Of a stretch of DNA of 64,000 nt, positions 26,262 through 34,913 are shown one piece after another. Origin of the DNA: Streptomyces sp. Tue 6430 (GTDB taxonomy: Bacteria > Actinomycetota > Actinomycetes > Streptomycetales > Streptomycetaceae). The stretch spans positions 3,906,001-3,970,000 of the forward strand of contig JAKGSH010000010.1 of the NCBI GenBank assembly GCA_021568835.1, in the 5' to 3' direction. The notes under the pieces were generated by a model. The model saw only the letters and a list, made by a program, of their open reading frames with translations. It did no database searches and had not been told where the DNA came from. Both the position numbers and the translations under genes were made by a program. The stretch's first letter is position 1. Each line of letters opens with the position of its first letter.

Positions 26262-27530
26262 GTGGACCAGCAGCCCGCCGTCGGCCCCCACAGCGCCGCG
26301 GCCGCCCTCGAGACCGTCTTCCGCCTGGAGTCGCCCCGCGTCGTCGCCGCCGTGGCCCGGATCGTCCGGGACGTCGGCATCGCCGAGGAACTCACGCAGG
26401 ACGCCCTGGTGGCCGCGCTGGAACGCTGGCCCCGCGAGGGCGTCCCCGACAACCCCGGTGCCTGGCTCACCGCCACCGCCCGGCACCGCGCCGTCGACCT
26501 GGTCCGCCGCCGGGAGACGTACGCCCGCAAACTCGCGGAGATCGGCCGGGACCTGGAGACCACGGCGCCCGCGCCCGAGCCCTCCGGTCCCGAGGACATC
26601 GACGACGACCTCCTGCGCCTCGTCTTCACCACCTGCCACCCCGTGCTGTCCGCCGAGGCCCGCACCGCGCTCACCCTGCGGCTGCTCGGCGGACTCACCA
26701 CGGCCGAGATCGCGCGTGCCTTCCTCGTGCCCGAGCCGACGGTCGCCCAGCGGATCGTCCGCGCCAAACGCACCCTGGCCAGGAAGAACGTCGCCTTCGA
26801 GGTGCCGTACGGACCCGATCGCGAGGCCCGGCTCGGCTCCGTCCTCGATGTCATCTACCTGATCTTCAACGAGGGCTACGCGGCCACCGCGGGCGACGAC
26901 TGGCTGCGTCCGGGGCTGTGCGAGGACGCCCTGCGGCTGGCCCGTCTGCTGGCCGCCCTGATGCCGAAGGAGCCCGAGGTGCACGGCCTGGCCGCGCTGC
27001 TGGAGTTCCAGTGCTCGCGCACGGCCGCCCGCACCGCCCCCGACGGCACACCGGTGCTGCTGGCGGACCAGAACCGCCGCCGCTGGAACCGCATGCTCGT
27101 CGCCCGCGGCATCACCGCCCTCGGCCGTGCCGAGGCCACGTCCGGCGGCACGCCCGGCCCGTACGTCCTCCAGGCCGCGATCGCCGCCTGCCACGCGCAC
27201 GCGTACTCCTACGAGGAGACCGACTGGCGTGCCATCGCCGCCCTCTACGGCCTCCTCGCGGCCCGTGCCCCGTCCCCGGTGGTCGAGCTCAACCGCGCCG
27301 TCGCCGTGTCGATGGCCGAGGGCCCGGAACCGGCCCTGCGGATCGTCGACGCCCTCGCCGCCGAACCGGCCCTGCGCGACTACCACCTGCTCCCCAGCGT
27401 CCGCGGCGACCTGCTCCGGCGCCTGGGCCGCACGGCGGAGGCGGGCGCGGAGTTCGCGCGGGCCGCGCGGCTGACCGGCAACGAACGGGAACGGGAGCTG
27501 CTGCTGCGCCGCGCCGCTCAGGCCGGGTGA
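26262..27530 (+). CDS. ECF42-type RNA polymerase sigma factor with C-terminal TPR-like extension
   Basis: 422 residues from GTG at 26262 (VDQQPAVGP); the start is uncertain because the nearest purine-rich site is 16 bases upstream. Sigma2: AVARIVRDVGIAEELTQDALVAALERWP and WLTATARHRAVDLVRRR. Sigma4: TLRLLGGLTTAEIARAFLVPEPTVAQRIVRAKRTL. From about residue 200 a long helical extension follows (LDVIYLIFNEGY, LARLLAALMPKEPEVHGLAALL, YSYEETDWRAIAALYGLL), the defining feature of ECF42, which is thought to replace an anti-sigma factor in control. It likely transcribes the upstream DGPF gene. The 3' end overlaps the convergent methyltransferase gene by 13 bp. Confidence 0.9.
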   Translation: MDQQPAVGPHSAAAALETVFRLESPRVVAAVARIVRDVGIAEELTQDALVAALERWPREGVPDNPGAWLTATARHRAVDLVRRRETYARKLAEIGRDLETTAPAPEPSGPEDIDDDLLRLVFTTCHPVLSAEARTALTLRLLGGLTTAEIARAFLVPEPTVAQRIVRAKRTLARKNVAFEVPYGPDREARLGSVLDVIYLIFNEGYAATAGDDWLRPGLCEDALRLARLLAALMPKEPEVHGLAALLEFQCSRTAARTAPDGTPVLLADQNRRRWNRMLVARGITALGRAEATSGGTPGPYVLQAAIAACHAHAYSYEETDWRAIAALYGLLAARAPSPVVELNRAVAVSMAEGPEPALRIVDALAAEPALRDYHLLPSVRGDLLRRLGRTAEAGAEFARAARLTGNERERELLLRRAAQAG

Positions 27531-28696
27531 CCGACGAGCGCCGGGTGACCGACGAGCATCGTCGGCGCCCCCGCCACCCGGGTCAGGAACACGGTCGCCG
27601 CGTTCGGCCCCTGCGGCTTGACCTTCCTGCGCAGTTCCTCCGGCTCCACGGCCGAGCCGCGCTTCTTCACGGTGAGGATCCCCACCCCCCGCTCCCGCAG
27701 CAGCGCCTTCAGCTTCTTGACGTTGAAGGGCAGCCGGTCGGTGATCTCGTAGGCGGTGGCGTACGGCGTCGGCCGCAGCGTGTCCGCGGTGACGTAGGCG
27801 ATGGTCTCGTCGACCAGACCGCCGTCCAGGTCCCGGGCGACCTCGGCGACCAGGTGGGCCCGGATGACGGCGCCGTCCGGCTCGTACAGGTAGCGCCCCA
27901 CCGGCCGCACCCGCGGGTCGGGCAGACCGGCGCCGAGCAGGGTGCGTGGGCCGGGCAGGAGGGTGGCTCGCACCGCGCCCGGCTCGGTGCCGAACCACAG
28001 CACGGCCTCCTTCACGTCCCCGCCGTCGGAGATCCACTCGGCCTCGGCCCCGGCGGGCACGATCTCGTGCGGGATGCCGGGGGCCACCTTCAGCGCGCCG
28101 TGCGGAGCCCTCAGGGCCGCCCCGACCGCCCACGACAGCGGCGGCGAGTAGGCCTCCGGGTCGAAGATCCGTCCCCGGCCGCCCCGCCGCGCCGGGTCGA
28201 CGAACACGGCGTCGTACCCGCCCGTGTCGACCTCCGTGACGTCCGCCTCGCGCACCTCGATCAGGGCGGCGAGCCCCAGCGCCTCGGCGTTGGCCCGCGC
28301 CACCGCCGCCGTCAACGGGTCGCGGTCCACGGCGAGCACCCTGATGCCCGCGCGGGCGAGCGCGATCGCGTCGCCGCCGATCCCGCAGCACAGGTCGGCG
28401 ACCGAGGCCACGCCGAGCGCCTTCATCCGCTCGGCGCGGTGGGCGGCCACACTCGCGCGCGTCGACTGCTCGACCCCGTTCGGGGTGAAGAACATCCGTT
28501 CCGCGTCCCCGGCCCCGAACTTGGCCGCCGCGCGCTGCCGCAACCGGGCCTGTCCGAGCGCCGCCGAGACCAGCTCGGCGGGGTGTTCGCGGCGCAGCCG
28601 GGTGGCGACGGCCAGTTCGTCGGCCGGGGCGGTGCCGCGCACGGCGTCGAGGAGGGCGCGGCCCTCGGGGGTGAGGAGCGGGGCGAGGTCGTTCAC
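27518..28696 (-). CDS. Class I SAM-dependent methyltransferase with THUMP-like domain
   Basis: 392 residues. The SAM-binding motif I is SVADLCCGIGGDAIALAR (about 98-115), then VLAVDRDPLTAAVA and the putative catalytic block YDAVFVDPARRGGRGRI. The C-terminus (about 290-380, TPYATAYEITDRLPFNVKKLKALLRERGVG) matches the THUMP-like domain found in this group, suggesting RNA as substrate. The last residues read LVGHPALVGHPA because of an 18-bp direct duplication, which also extends across the overlap with the sigma factor gene. Substrate not known. Confidence 0.82.
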   Translation of the reverse strand: MNDLAPLLTPEGRALLDAVRGTAPADELAVATRLRREHPAELVSAALGQARLRQRAAAKFGAGDAERMFFTPNGVEQSTRASVAAHRAERMKALGVASVADLCCGIGGDAIALARAGIRVLAVDRDPLTAAVARANAEALGLAALIEVREADVTEVDTGGYDAVFVDPARRGGRGRIFDPEAYSPPLSWAVGAALRAPHGALKVAPGIPHEIVPAGAEAEWISDGGDVKEAVLWFGTEPGAVRATLLPGPRTLLGAGLPDPRVRPVGRYLYEPDGAVIRAHLVAEVARDLDGGLVDETIAYVTADTLRPTPYATAYEITDRLPFNVKKLKALLRERGVGILTVKKRGSAVEPEELRRKVKPQGPNAATVFLTRVAGAPTMLVGHPALVGHPA

Positions 28697-28786
28697 CGGG
28701 TCATTGTGGGCCAGTCGGTGGATGGTGCGCCTCCGGCGGCGGTGTCGGGCGGGATCGCCCGGACGCGACTGCGAGGATCCGGCGCC

Positions 28787-29731
28787 ATGGGACCAGGATC
28801 AGTCGTACAAAATGACAAAAAGGGGATGCGGCGGACGGGGGTCGGGGCCGGCGTCGCGGTTCTCGCCGTGGCCGCCCTCGCCTCCGGCTGCGCCCCGGGC
28901 GGCACGGGCGCCGGCGGCACCGGCGGCCGTCCCGCCGCCGGCCAGCAGCCGCTCCAGGGGCAGCCCGCCCGCGCCCTGCACGCCTACGCGGCCAAGCTGC
29001 GCGCCGAGTACGCCGCCCGGACCGCGGCCGCCGCACGCTGGCGGCTGGGGAAGGTCCCCCTGACACCCCCCGCCCCGCCCGCGACGAAGCCGAGGATCAC
29101 CACCCGCCAGGGCTTCGAGGTCGACGACCACGAGGAACTGGACCTCCCGCCGGTCTTCACCACCGTCCCCACCAAGGACAAGGTCGTCTTCCTCACCATC
29201 GACGACGGCGCCGAGAAGGACCCGGCGTTCCTGCGCATGATGAGCGACCTGAAGATCCCCTACACGGCCTTCCTCAGCGACTACCTCGTCAAGGAGGACT
29301 ACGGCTACTTCAAGAAGATGCAGGACGCGGGGGTGACCCTGAACAACCACACCCTCCACCACCCCTACCTGCCCGCCCTCTCCTACGGCAGCCAGAAGCG
29401 CGAGATCTGCGGCATGCAGGACGTCATCGAGAAGCACTACGGCAGACGCCCCGTCCTCTTCCGCCCGCCCTTCGGCAACTACGACCGCGACACCCTGCGC
29501 GCCGCGAAGGCCTGTGGCGTGAAGTACGCGCCGCTGTGGAGCGAGGAGGTCTTCGCCGACCACTGGGACTACCGCGAGTGGGACCGCGACCTCCACCCCG
29601 GCGACATCGTCCTCACCCACTTCCGCGGCCGCGCCGACTGGAAGGGCACCATGCCCGACATGATCCGCCGCTTCCTGGACCTGGTCACCGAGAAGGGGTA
29701 CGCGGTGGCCCGGCTGGAGGACTACCTGTGA
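28787..29731 (+). CDS. Polysaccharide deacetylase lipoprotein (NodB domain)
   Basis: 314 residues from ATG at 28787 with a GAGGA site nine bases upstream; an alternative Met at 28826 has no room for a ribosome-binding site. A lipobox (ALASGC, Cys about 35) follows a hydrophobic stretch, so it should be a lipoprotein on the outer face of the membrane. The NodB catalytic set is complete: TIDDG (Asp139-Asp140), NHTLHH (His188 and His192), RPPFGNYD (226-233) and VLTHF (His278). Probable de-N-acetylase of a wall or envelope glycan. The stop overlaps the start of the second deacetylase gene. Confidence 0.9.
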   Translation: MGPGSVVQNDKKGMRRTGVGAGVAVLAVAALASGCAPGGTGAGGTGGRPAAGQQPLQGQPARALHAYAAKLRAEYAARTAAAARWRLGKVPLTPPAPPATKPRITTRQGFEVDDHEELDLPPVFTTVPTKDKVVFLTIDDGAEKDPAFLRMMSDLKIPYTAFLSDYLVKEDYGYFKKMQDAGVTLNNHTLHHPYLPALSYGSQKREICGMQDVIEKHYGRRPVLFRPPFGNYDRDTLRAAKACGVKYAPLWSEEVFADHWDYREWDRDLHPGDIVLTHFRGRADWKGTMPDMIRRFLDLVTEKGYAVARLEDYL

Positions 29732-30648
29732 GAAGGCGGACCGCGCCGCTCACGTCCGTCGTGGCCCTCGCGGTGACGCTGACCGGCTGCGCCGGGTCGG
29801 CCGGCCCGGTCGAACACCCGGGCCGCACGGCGACGGAGCGGGCACGGTCCACGGGACCGACCACGGAGCCGACCACGGAGCCGTCCACGGGACCGGATGC
29901 CGGCCGGGCCGCACGTCCGCACGTGTCGGCCGGCCGGGCCGCACGTCCGCACGCGCCGGCCGCGGAGCAGCCGTACCGCCGCTGGGGTCTGGACGCCCCC
30001 CTCGCCCCCGCTCCCGCCCGCACACCGGCGGCCGGCCCCCTCGCGGGCGGCCCGGCCCGCCCCGCGCTCCCGCCGGTCGTCGACCGGATCCCGACCCGCG
30101 ACAAGGTCGTCTTCCTCACCTACGACGACGGCGCCGAACGCGACCCCCGCTTCGTCACCATGGTCCGCGAACTGCGCCTCCCGGTCAGCATGTTCCTCAC
30201 CGACAGCGTGGTGGGCCCGGGCTACGCGCACTTCGCCCGGCTGCGGTCGGTCGGTGCCGGCCTCCAGAACCACACCCTCGACCACGCCGCCCTGCGCGGC
30301 CTGCCCTACGCGGGCCAGCGCGCCGAGATCTGCGGCCAGCAGGACAAGCTCAAGGCCCGCTTCGGCCTGCGCCCCCGCCTGTTTAGGCCACCCTACGGCG
30401 CGTACGACGCGGTGACCCTGCGCGCGGCCGCCGACTGCGGGATCACGGCCGTCGTCCTCTGGCGGGCCGCCATGGGGCCCACCGACCTCACCTACACCCA
30501 CGGCTCCCACCGCCTGCGCCCCGGGGACGTCGTCGCCGTCGACCCCGACGAGACCGGGGGCCCGAGCCTGCGGGAACGCACGACGAGGCTGCTGCGGCGG
30601 ATCCAGGAACAGGGCCTGACGGTGGGCCGCCTGGAGGACTACCTCTGA
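29728..30648 (+). CDS. Second polysaccharide deacetylase-like lipoprotein, missing the motif-5 His
   Basis: 306 residues from a GTG overlapping the previous stop (GTGA), so it is translationally coupled. Signal peptide with lipobox LTGC (Cys21), then a long Thr/Pro/Ala linker containing two copies of GRAARPH. NodB motifs: TYDDG (Asp133-Asp134), NHTLDH (His182, His186), RPPYGAYD (220-227). The last motif, VLTHF in the neighbour, is VVAVDPDE here, so the catalytic His is absent. It also ends LEDYL like its neighbour, which supports an origin by tandem duplication. It may bind rather than cleave glycan, or use another residue. Confidence 0.85.
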   Translation: MRRRTAPLTSVVALAVTLTGCAGSAGPVEHPGRTATERARSTGPTTEPTTEPSTGPDAGRAARPHVSAGRAARPHAPAAEQPYRRWGLDAPLAPAPARTPAAGPLAGGPARPALPPVVDRIPTRDKVVFLTYDDGAERDPRFVTMVRELRLPVSMFLTDSVVGPGYAHFARLRSVGAGLQNHTLDHAALRGLPYAGQRAEICGQQDKLKARFGLRPRLFRPPYGAYDAVTLRAAADCGITAVVLWRAAMGPTDLTYTHGSHRLRPGDVVAVDPDETGGPSLRERTTRLLRRIQEQGLTVGRLEDYL

Positions 30649-30772
30649 GGGCTGCCCCCTCGCCGCGCCGGCGCCGGACGGCGGGCGCCGCCCTCGCCCG
30701 CCCGCACCCCCGTCCACCCCACCAGCCCGCACCCCCGTCCGACCCGGATTCCGGCACGCGCGACGCACGGCG

Positions 30773-30799
30773 TTGGCACTCCGCTTGACCGAGTGCTAA
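30773..30799. promoter_or_regulatory. CIRCE operator 1 (HrcA site) of groESL
   Basis: TTGGCACTC-N9-GAGTGCTAA matches the CIRCE consensus except one base in the left arm. It overlaps the -35 element of the predicted promoter. Confidence 0.92.
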
Positions 30800-30812
30800 T
30801 CGCGGTCATAGT
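30785..30812 (+). promoter_or_regulatory. Predicted HrdB-type promoter of groESL
   Basis: TTGACC (30785-30790), a 16-bp spacer and CATAGT (30807-30812) lie between and across the two CIRCE operators, so HrcA bound at either site would block RNA polymerase. Confidence 0.7.
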
Positions 30813-30819
30813 CTCAGCC

Positions 30820-30846
30820 CTGGCACTCCCCACTGGAGAGTGCCAA
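30820..30846. promoter_or_regulatory. CIRCE operator 2 of groESL
   Basis: CTGGCACTC-N9-GAGTGCCAA forms a second CIRCE-type inverted repeat 47 bp downstream of the first, at the expected transcription start. Confidence 0.88.
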
Positions 30847-30943
30847 TAGCGACGGGCAGGTCCGGCACCCGCGACGACGGATCCACCTGGTCGCCACCTC
30901 AGACAGTTAACCCCGTGAGATCTCCGAAGGGGGAGGTCGGATC

Positions 30944-31252
30944 GTGACGACCACCAGCTCCAAGGTTGCCATCAAGCCGCTCGAGGACCGCATCGTGGTC
31001 CAGCCGCTCGACGCCGAGCAGACCACGGCCTCTGGCCTGGTCATCCCGGACACCGCGAAGGAGAAGCCCCAGGAGGGCGCCGTCCTCGCCGTGGGCCCGG
31101 GCCGCTTCGAGAACGGCGAGCGCCTGCCGCTCGACGTCAAGGTCGGCGACGTCGTCCTGTACAGCAAGTACGGCGGCACCGAGGTGAAGTACAACGGCGA
31201 GGAGTACCTCGTCCTCTCGGCCCGCGACGTGCTCGCGATCATCGAGAAGTAA
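30944..31252 (+). CDS. groES: Co-chaperonin GroES
   Basis: Lid of the GroEL chamber. 102 residues from GTG at 30944, after GGGGGAGG. Typical blocks: IKPLEDRIVVQPLDAEQTTASGLVIPDTAKEKPQEG (mobile loop in ASGLVIP), VGDVVLYSKYGGTEVKYNGEEYLVLS and DVLAIIEK. First gene of the groES-groEL1 operon, under two CIRCE operators. The 112-bp gap to groEL1 contains a GCGCCCC/GGGGCGC stem (31276-31321) that might influence mRNA processing. Confidence 0.98.
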   Translation: MTTTSSKVAIKPLEDRIVVQPLDAEQTTASGLVIPDTAKEKPQEGAVLAVGPGRFENGERLPLDVKVGDVVLYSKYGGTEVKYNGEEYLVLSARDVLAIIEK

Positions 31253-31364
31253 TTCACCCAGTTCTGCAGTGAACTGCGCCCCTGGCCCCCGCGTCTTTGT
31301 GAAGCCGGGTGCTGGGGGCGCGGTTCGTTTCTCCCACGCTTTCCGAGAGGGCTGAACCGCTCCC

Positions 31365-32990
31365 ATGGCGAAGATCCTGAAGTTCGACGAGGACGCCCGT
31401 CGCGCCCTCGAGCGCGGCGTCAACAAGCTTGCCGACACGGTCAAGGTGACGATCGGCCCCAAGGGCCGCAACGTCGTCATCGACAAGAAGTTCGGCGCTC
31501 CCACCATCACCAACGACGGTGTCACGATCGCCCGCGAGGTCGAGCTCGACGACCCGTACGAGAACCTCGGTGCCCAGCTGGTGAAGGAGGTGGCGACCAA
31601 GACCAACGACATCGCGGGTGACGGCACCACCACCGCCACCGTGCTCGCCCAGGCGCTGGTCCGCGAGGGCCTGCGCAACGTCGCCGCCGGCGCGTCGCCC
31701 GCCCTCCTCAAGAAGGGCATCGACGCCGCGGTCAAGGCCGTCTCCGACGAGCTGCTCGCCTCGGCCCGCCCGATCGACGAGAAGTCCGACATCGCCGCCG
31801 TGGCCGCGCTGTCCGCCCAGGACCAGCAGGTCGGCGAGCTGATCGCCGAGGCCATGGACAAGGTCGGCAAGGACGGTGTCATCACCGTCGAGGAGTCCAA
31901 CACCTTCGGTCTGGAGCTGGACTTCACCGAGGGCATGGCCTTCGACAAGGGCTACCTGTCGCCGTACTTCGTGACGGACCAGGAGCGCATGGAGGCCGTC
32001 CTCGAGGACCCCTACATCCTCATCAACCAGGGCAAGATCTCCTCCATCGCCGACCTGCTGCCGCTGCTGGAGAAGGTCATCCAGACCAACTCCTCCCGCC
32101 CGCTGCTGATCATCGCCGAGGACCTGGAGGGCGAGGCGCTCTCCACCCTGGTCGTGAACAAGATCCGCGGCACCTTCAACGCCGTCGCGGTGAAGGCCCC
32201 CGGCTTCGGCGACCGCCGCAAGGCGATGCTCCAGGACCTGGCCGTCCTCACCGGCGCCACGGTCATCTCCGAGGAGGTCGGCCTCAAGCTCGACCAGGTC
32301 GGCGTCGACGTGCTCGGTTCCGCCCGCCGCGTCACCGTCACCAAGGACGACACCACGGTCGTCGACGGTGCCGGCAACACCGAGGAAGTCCACGGCCGCG
32401 TCGCCCAGATCAAGGCCGAGATCGCGAACACGGACTCCGACTGGGACCGCGAGAAGCTCCAGGAGCGCCTCGCGAAGCTGGCCGGCGGCGTGTGCGTGAT
32501 CAAGGTCGGCGCCGCCACCGAGGTGGAGCTGAAGGAGAAGAAGCACCGTCTGGAGGACGCCATCTCCGCGACCCGCGCCGCGGTCGAGGAGGGCATCGTC
32601 TCCGGTGGTGGCTCCGCGCTCGTCCACGCCGTGAAGGTCCTCGAGGGCAACCTCGGCAAGACCGGCGACGAGGCCACCGGTGTCGCCGTCGTCCGCCGCG
32701 CCGCCGTCGAGCCGCTGCGCTGGATCGCCGAGAACGCCGGCCTGGAGGGCTACGTCATCACCTCCAAGGTCGCCGAGCTGGACAAGGGCCAGGGCTTCAA
32801 CGCCGCGACCGGCGAGTACGGCGACCTGGTCAAGGCCGGCGTCATCGACCCGGTCAAGGTCACCCGCTCCGCCCTGGAGAACGCCGCCTCCATCGCCTCC
32901 CTCCTCCTGACGACCGAGACCCTGGTCGTCGAGAAGAAGGAAGAGGAGGAGCCCGCCGCCGCCGGACACGGCCACGGCCACTCCCACTGA
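31365..32990 (+). CDS. groL1: Chaperonin GroEL1 with His-rich C-terminus
   Basis: 60-kDa chaperonin, 541 residues. MAKILKFDEDARRALERGVN, then the ATP-binding GPKGRNVV and NDIAGDGTTTATVLA, EESNTFGLELDFTEGM, VKAPGFGDRRKAML and the equatorial C-terminal block. The tail is AGHGHGHSH rather than the Gly-Gly-Met repeat of a general GroEL; this marks the operon-encoded GroEL1 of actinobacteria, whose general paralogue GroEL2 is encoded elsewhere. Regulation follows groES by HrcA/CIRCE. Confidence 0.97.
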   Translation: MAKILKFDEDARRALERGVNKLADTVKVTIGPKGRNVVIDKKFGAPTITNDGVTIAREVELDDPYENLGAQLVKEVATKTNDIAGDGTTTATVLAQALVREGLRNVAAGASPALLKKGIDAAVKAVSDELLASARPIDEKSDIAAVAALSAQDQQVGELIAEAMDKVGKDGVITVEESNTFGLELDFTEGMAFDKGYLSPYFVTDQERMEAVLEDPYILINQGKISSIADLLPLLEKVIQTNSSRPLLIIAEDLEGEALSTLVVNKIRGTFNAVAVKAPGFGDRRKAMLQDLAVLTGATVISEEVGLKLDQVGVDVLGSARRVTVTKDDTTVVDGAGNTEEVHGRVAQIKAEIANTDSDWDREKLQERLAKLAGGVCVIKVGAATEVELKEKKHRLEDAISATRAAVEEGIVSGGGSALVHAVKVLEGNLGKTGDEATGVAVVRRAAVEPLRWIAENAGLEGYVITSKVAELDKGQGFNAATGEYGDLVKAGVIDPVKVTRSALENAASIASLLLTTETLVVEKKEEEEPAAAGHGHGHSH

Positions 32991-33004
32991 CGCACGTCAG
33001 CCAC

Positions 33005-33040
33005 CGAGGCCCGGCCCCCCGAGAGGGGTGCCGGGCCTCG
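33005..33040 (+). terminator. Terminator of the groESL operon
   Basis: CGAGGCCCGGC (from 33005) pairs with GCCGGGCCTCG (to 33040) with a short loop. It lies 15 bp after the groEL1 stop. No clear U-run. Confidence 0.7.
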
Positions 33041-33089
33041 GCACGTTCCGGGACCCCGCCCCGTGTCCCGCCGTCAGGGCGCCCGGACC

Positions 33090-33616
33090 TCACCAACGGG
33101 AGCACCGGTCGCAGATCGACCGGTGGCGCACTTTTCCCGAGGCCGATTCCGTCCGCGCCCAGGGGCACGTGACCACCGCCCACACGGTCTTGCCGGGTGC
33201 ACCGGACCGGGGTGCGACACCCCACTCGTCCGCCGGCGCCGCCACGAGGGCCAGGCCGCGCCCGCCGTCCGCGAGCGGCCGTCCGCCGGGCTCCGGCAGC
33301 CGCTCCCCGCGCACGTCGGTGACCTCCACGCGGACGTGTCCCGCGTCGTCGTCCCTGCCGAGTCGCAGCTCGGCGTCCCGGCCGGGCACCCGGCCGTGGG
33401 TGACGGCGTTGGCGGCCGGCTCGGCGACGATCAGCTCGACGGCGTCGTTGGCCTCCGTGCCGTACGGCCACCCCAGGCGTCCATCTGCTGGGAGGCGATC
33501 CGCCTGGCCAGTCGGGCGCCGCGCGGAGTGGAACTGAATCGGAGGACGAGAGCGGGCACGCGGCCGGGGCGGAGGGCGGTGTCGCCGGGGGGAGTGTCGT
33601 CGAGTGGAGTGGTCAT
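33090..33616 (-). CDS. HATPase-fold (RsbW-like) ATP-binding regulatory protein (one apparent frameshift)
   Basis: A single-domain GHKL ATPase of the anti-sigma/serine kinase type. From ATG at 33616: MTTPLDDTPPG, then LRFSSTPRGARLARRIASQQMDAWG. The frame breaks in the G run at 33471-33474 on the complement, and one added base continues WPYGTEANDAVELIVAEPAANAVTHG (N-box with Glu and Asn), VRVEVTDVRGE (G1-type) and GGRGLALVAAPADEWGV (G2-type). The repaired length is 175 residues. Such proteins are abundant in Streptomyces next to HTH and DUF397 genes, as here. Its client is unknown. Confidence 0.82.
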
Positions 33617-33760
33617 GCGCTGAAGATCCCGCAGTCTGGACGGCTCTCCCCAGGTATGACGGCGCTACGGCCGGGTTCTGTCGGGGTGGGGTGCCGGGCT
33701 GTGGGTGTCGTCGGGGCGCGGTGGGGCATTCCGTCGAACTTGCCGGCTCCGCTTCTCGGC

Positions 33761-34734
33761 TCAGTCGCGGCAGCGTCGACAGAGCGTCTCGTCGTTCACC
33801 GGCCGGAAGAGCATGGGGTGTACGTGAGCACTGCCCTCGCACTCGCGGGCGCCGATGAGCCGTGGGGAGAGCAGTCGCTCGGAAGCGGGAGAGGGGGCGG
33901 CGGCCGGTGGCTGCGGTACGGGCGGGGTCGGTGCCGGCACTGGGGGCACGTCGCGGAGGAGGTGGCGCAGCAGGCCGCCGGGGCGGTGGACGGGGGTGCC
34001 GTCGTCGGGGAGGCCGCGGAGGATGTGGGCGCGGATGGCGCCGGCCGGGTGGCCCGCGGCGAGCCAGCGGGCCGTGAGCCGCGTCAACTCGGGCTGCATG
34101 GCTGGGGGGATGTGGCGGAGGGCGGGGGAGAGGTGAGGGAAGGCAGCGGTGAGGGCCTGGGCTTCCTCCAGGGGGAGCGCCTCGGTCTCCGGATTAGCCT
34201 CGGGCCCGGTCTCTGGCTCCGGCTCCGGCTCGGGTGCGGGGGTTTGGGGGGTCGGTGGGAGGTGTTCCCTTCGGGTTTTTTCTTTGGATGACCGTCGGTG
34301 GGCGGAGCGGTCGGCGCACCGACGGCCGGGACGGCGTGACTCGGTGCGAGCTGCGGCGATACGGCTGCCGCTACGGCAACCACGGGCATCCGGGCGAGGA
34401 TCTTGGCGGCTTCGGCGGCGCTCAACGGGACGTTCGAGACGAGCTGTTGGGTGGCCCAGTGGCCGCCGGGCCCCTGGACGCGGCGTTCGTGCACGAAGCC
34501 CTCGTCCTTGAGCTGCCGTTTGGCGCGGGTGAAGGCGGTCGTGCCGATGTTGGCGCGTTCGGCGGTGCGCGAGAGGGACTCGCGCGCCCCCGCCGGGAGG
34601 GAGAGCTGCCAGGTCAGGAGTCGAACCGCGTCCGACGACAGCCGGGGATGCCGGATGAGGTCGTGGGAGAACTGCGTGAAGGCGCGCGGGGGCGCGATAT
34701 GGTGCCGGTAAATCACGGTGGAGTCGCTTTCCAC
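33761..34734 (-). CDS. Winged-helix DNA-binding protein of the Streptomyces HTH/HATPase/DUF397 type (one apparent frameshift)
   Basis: The N-terminal domain reads VIYRHHIAPPRAFTQFSHDLIRHPRLSSDAVRLLTWQLSLP, then LSRTAERANIGTTAFTRAKRQLKDEGFVHERR, a winged-helix layout like replication or plasmid helper proteins. The C-terminal part (LEEAQALTAAFPHLSPALRHIPPAMQPELTRL ... CRRCRD) lies in a second frame. One missing base in the run of six G at 34246-34251 joins both through an EPEPEPE linker. The C-terminal HPMLF and NDETLCRRCR form a short Cys-bearing end. The start is uncertain: GTG at 34734 is chosen, GTG at 34716 or 34818 are possible. Function unknown; probably regulatory with the HATPase. Confidence 0.7.
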
Positions 34735-34862
34735 TGGTGGTTCAGGCCCTCGCGAACGGTTGGCGCCGTTGCGGGGGCCGCATTTGTGCTGACGGTACCG
34801 CACGGAAAGTGTGCGCACGGACGCGTTGAGTGAAGATGGCTTTCACGGGGAGGTTCACCCAC

Positions 34863-34913
34863 ATGAACCAACTTTGTTTGTTCGAACATCGACAGCTGTT
34901 GGGAGAGCTGTGA
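34863..34913 (+). CDS. Possible 16-residue leader ORF coupled to the DUF397 gene
   Basis: MNQLCLFEHRQLLGEL follows a GGGGAGG ribosome-binding site about ten bases upstream, and its stop overlaps the DUF397 start (GTGA). It contains an AT-rich palindrome TGTTCGAACA (34879-34888). It could drive coupled translation; it may equally be chance. Confidence 0.35.
   Translation: MNQLCLFEHRQLLGEL

Noticed and set aside
34879..34888. TGTTCGAACA as a LexA (SOS) box
   Set aside because: The actinobacterial SOS box needs two GTTC/GAAC half-sites spaced by four bases; here they are fused. Kept only as a generic palindrome.
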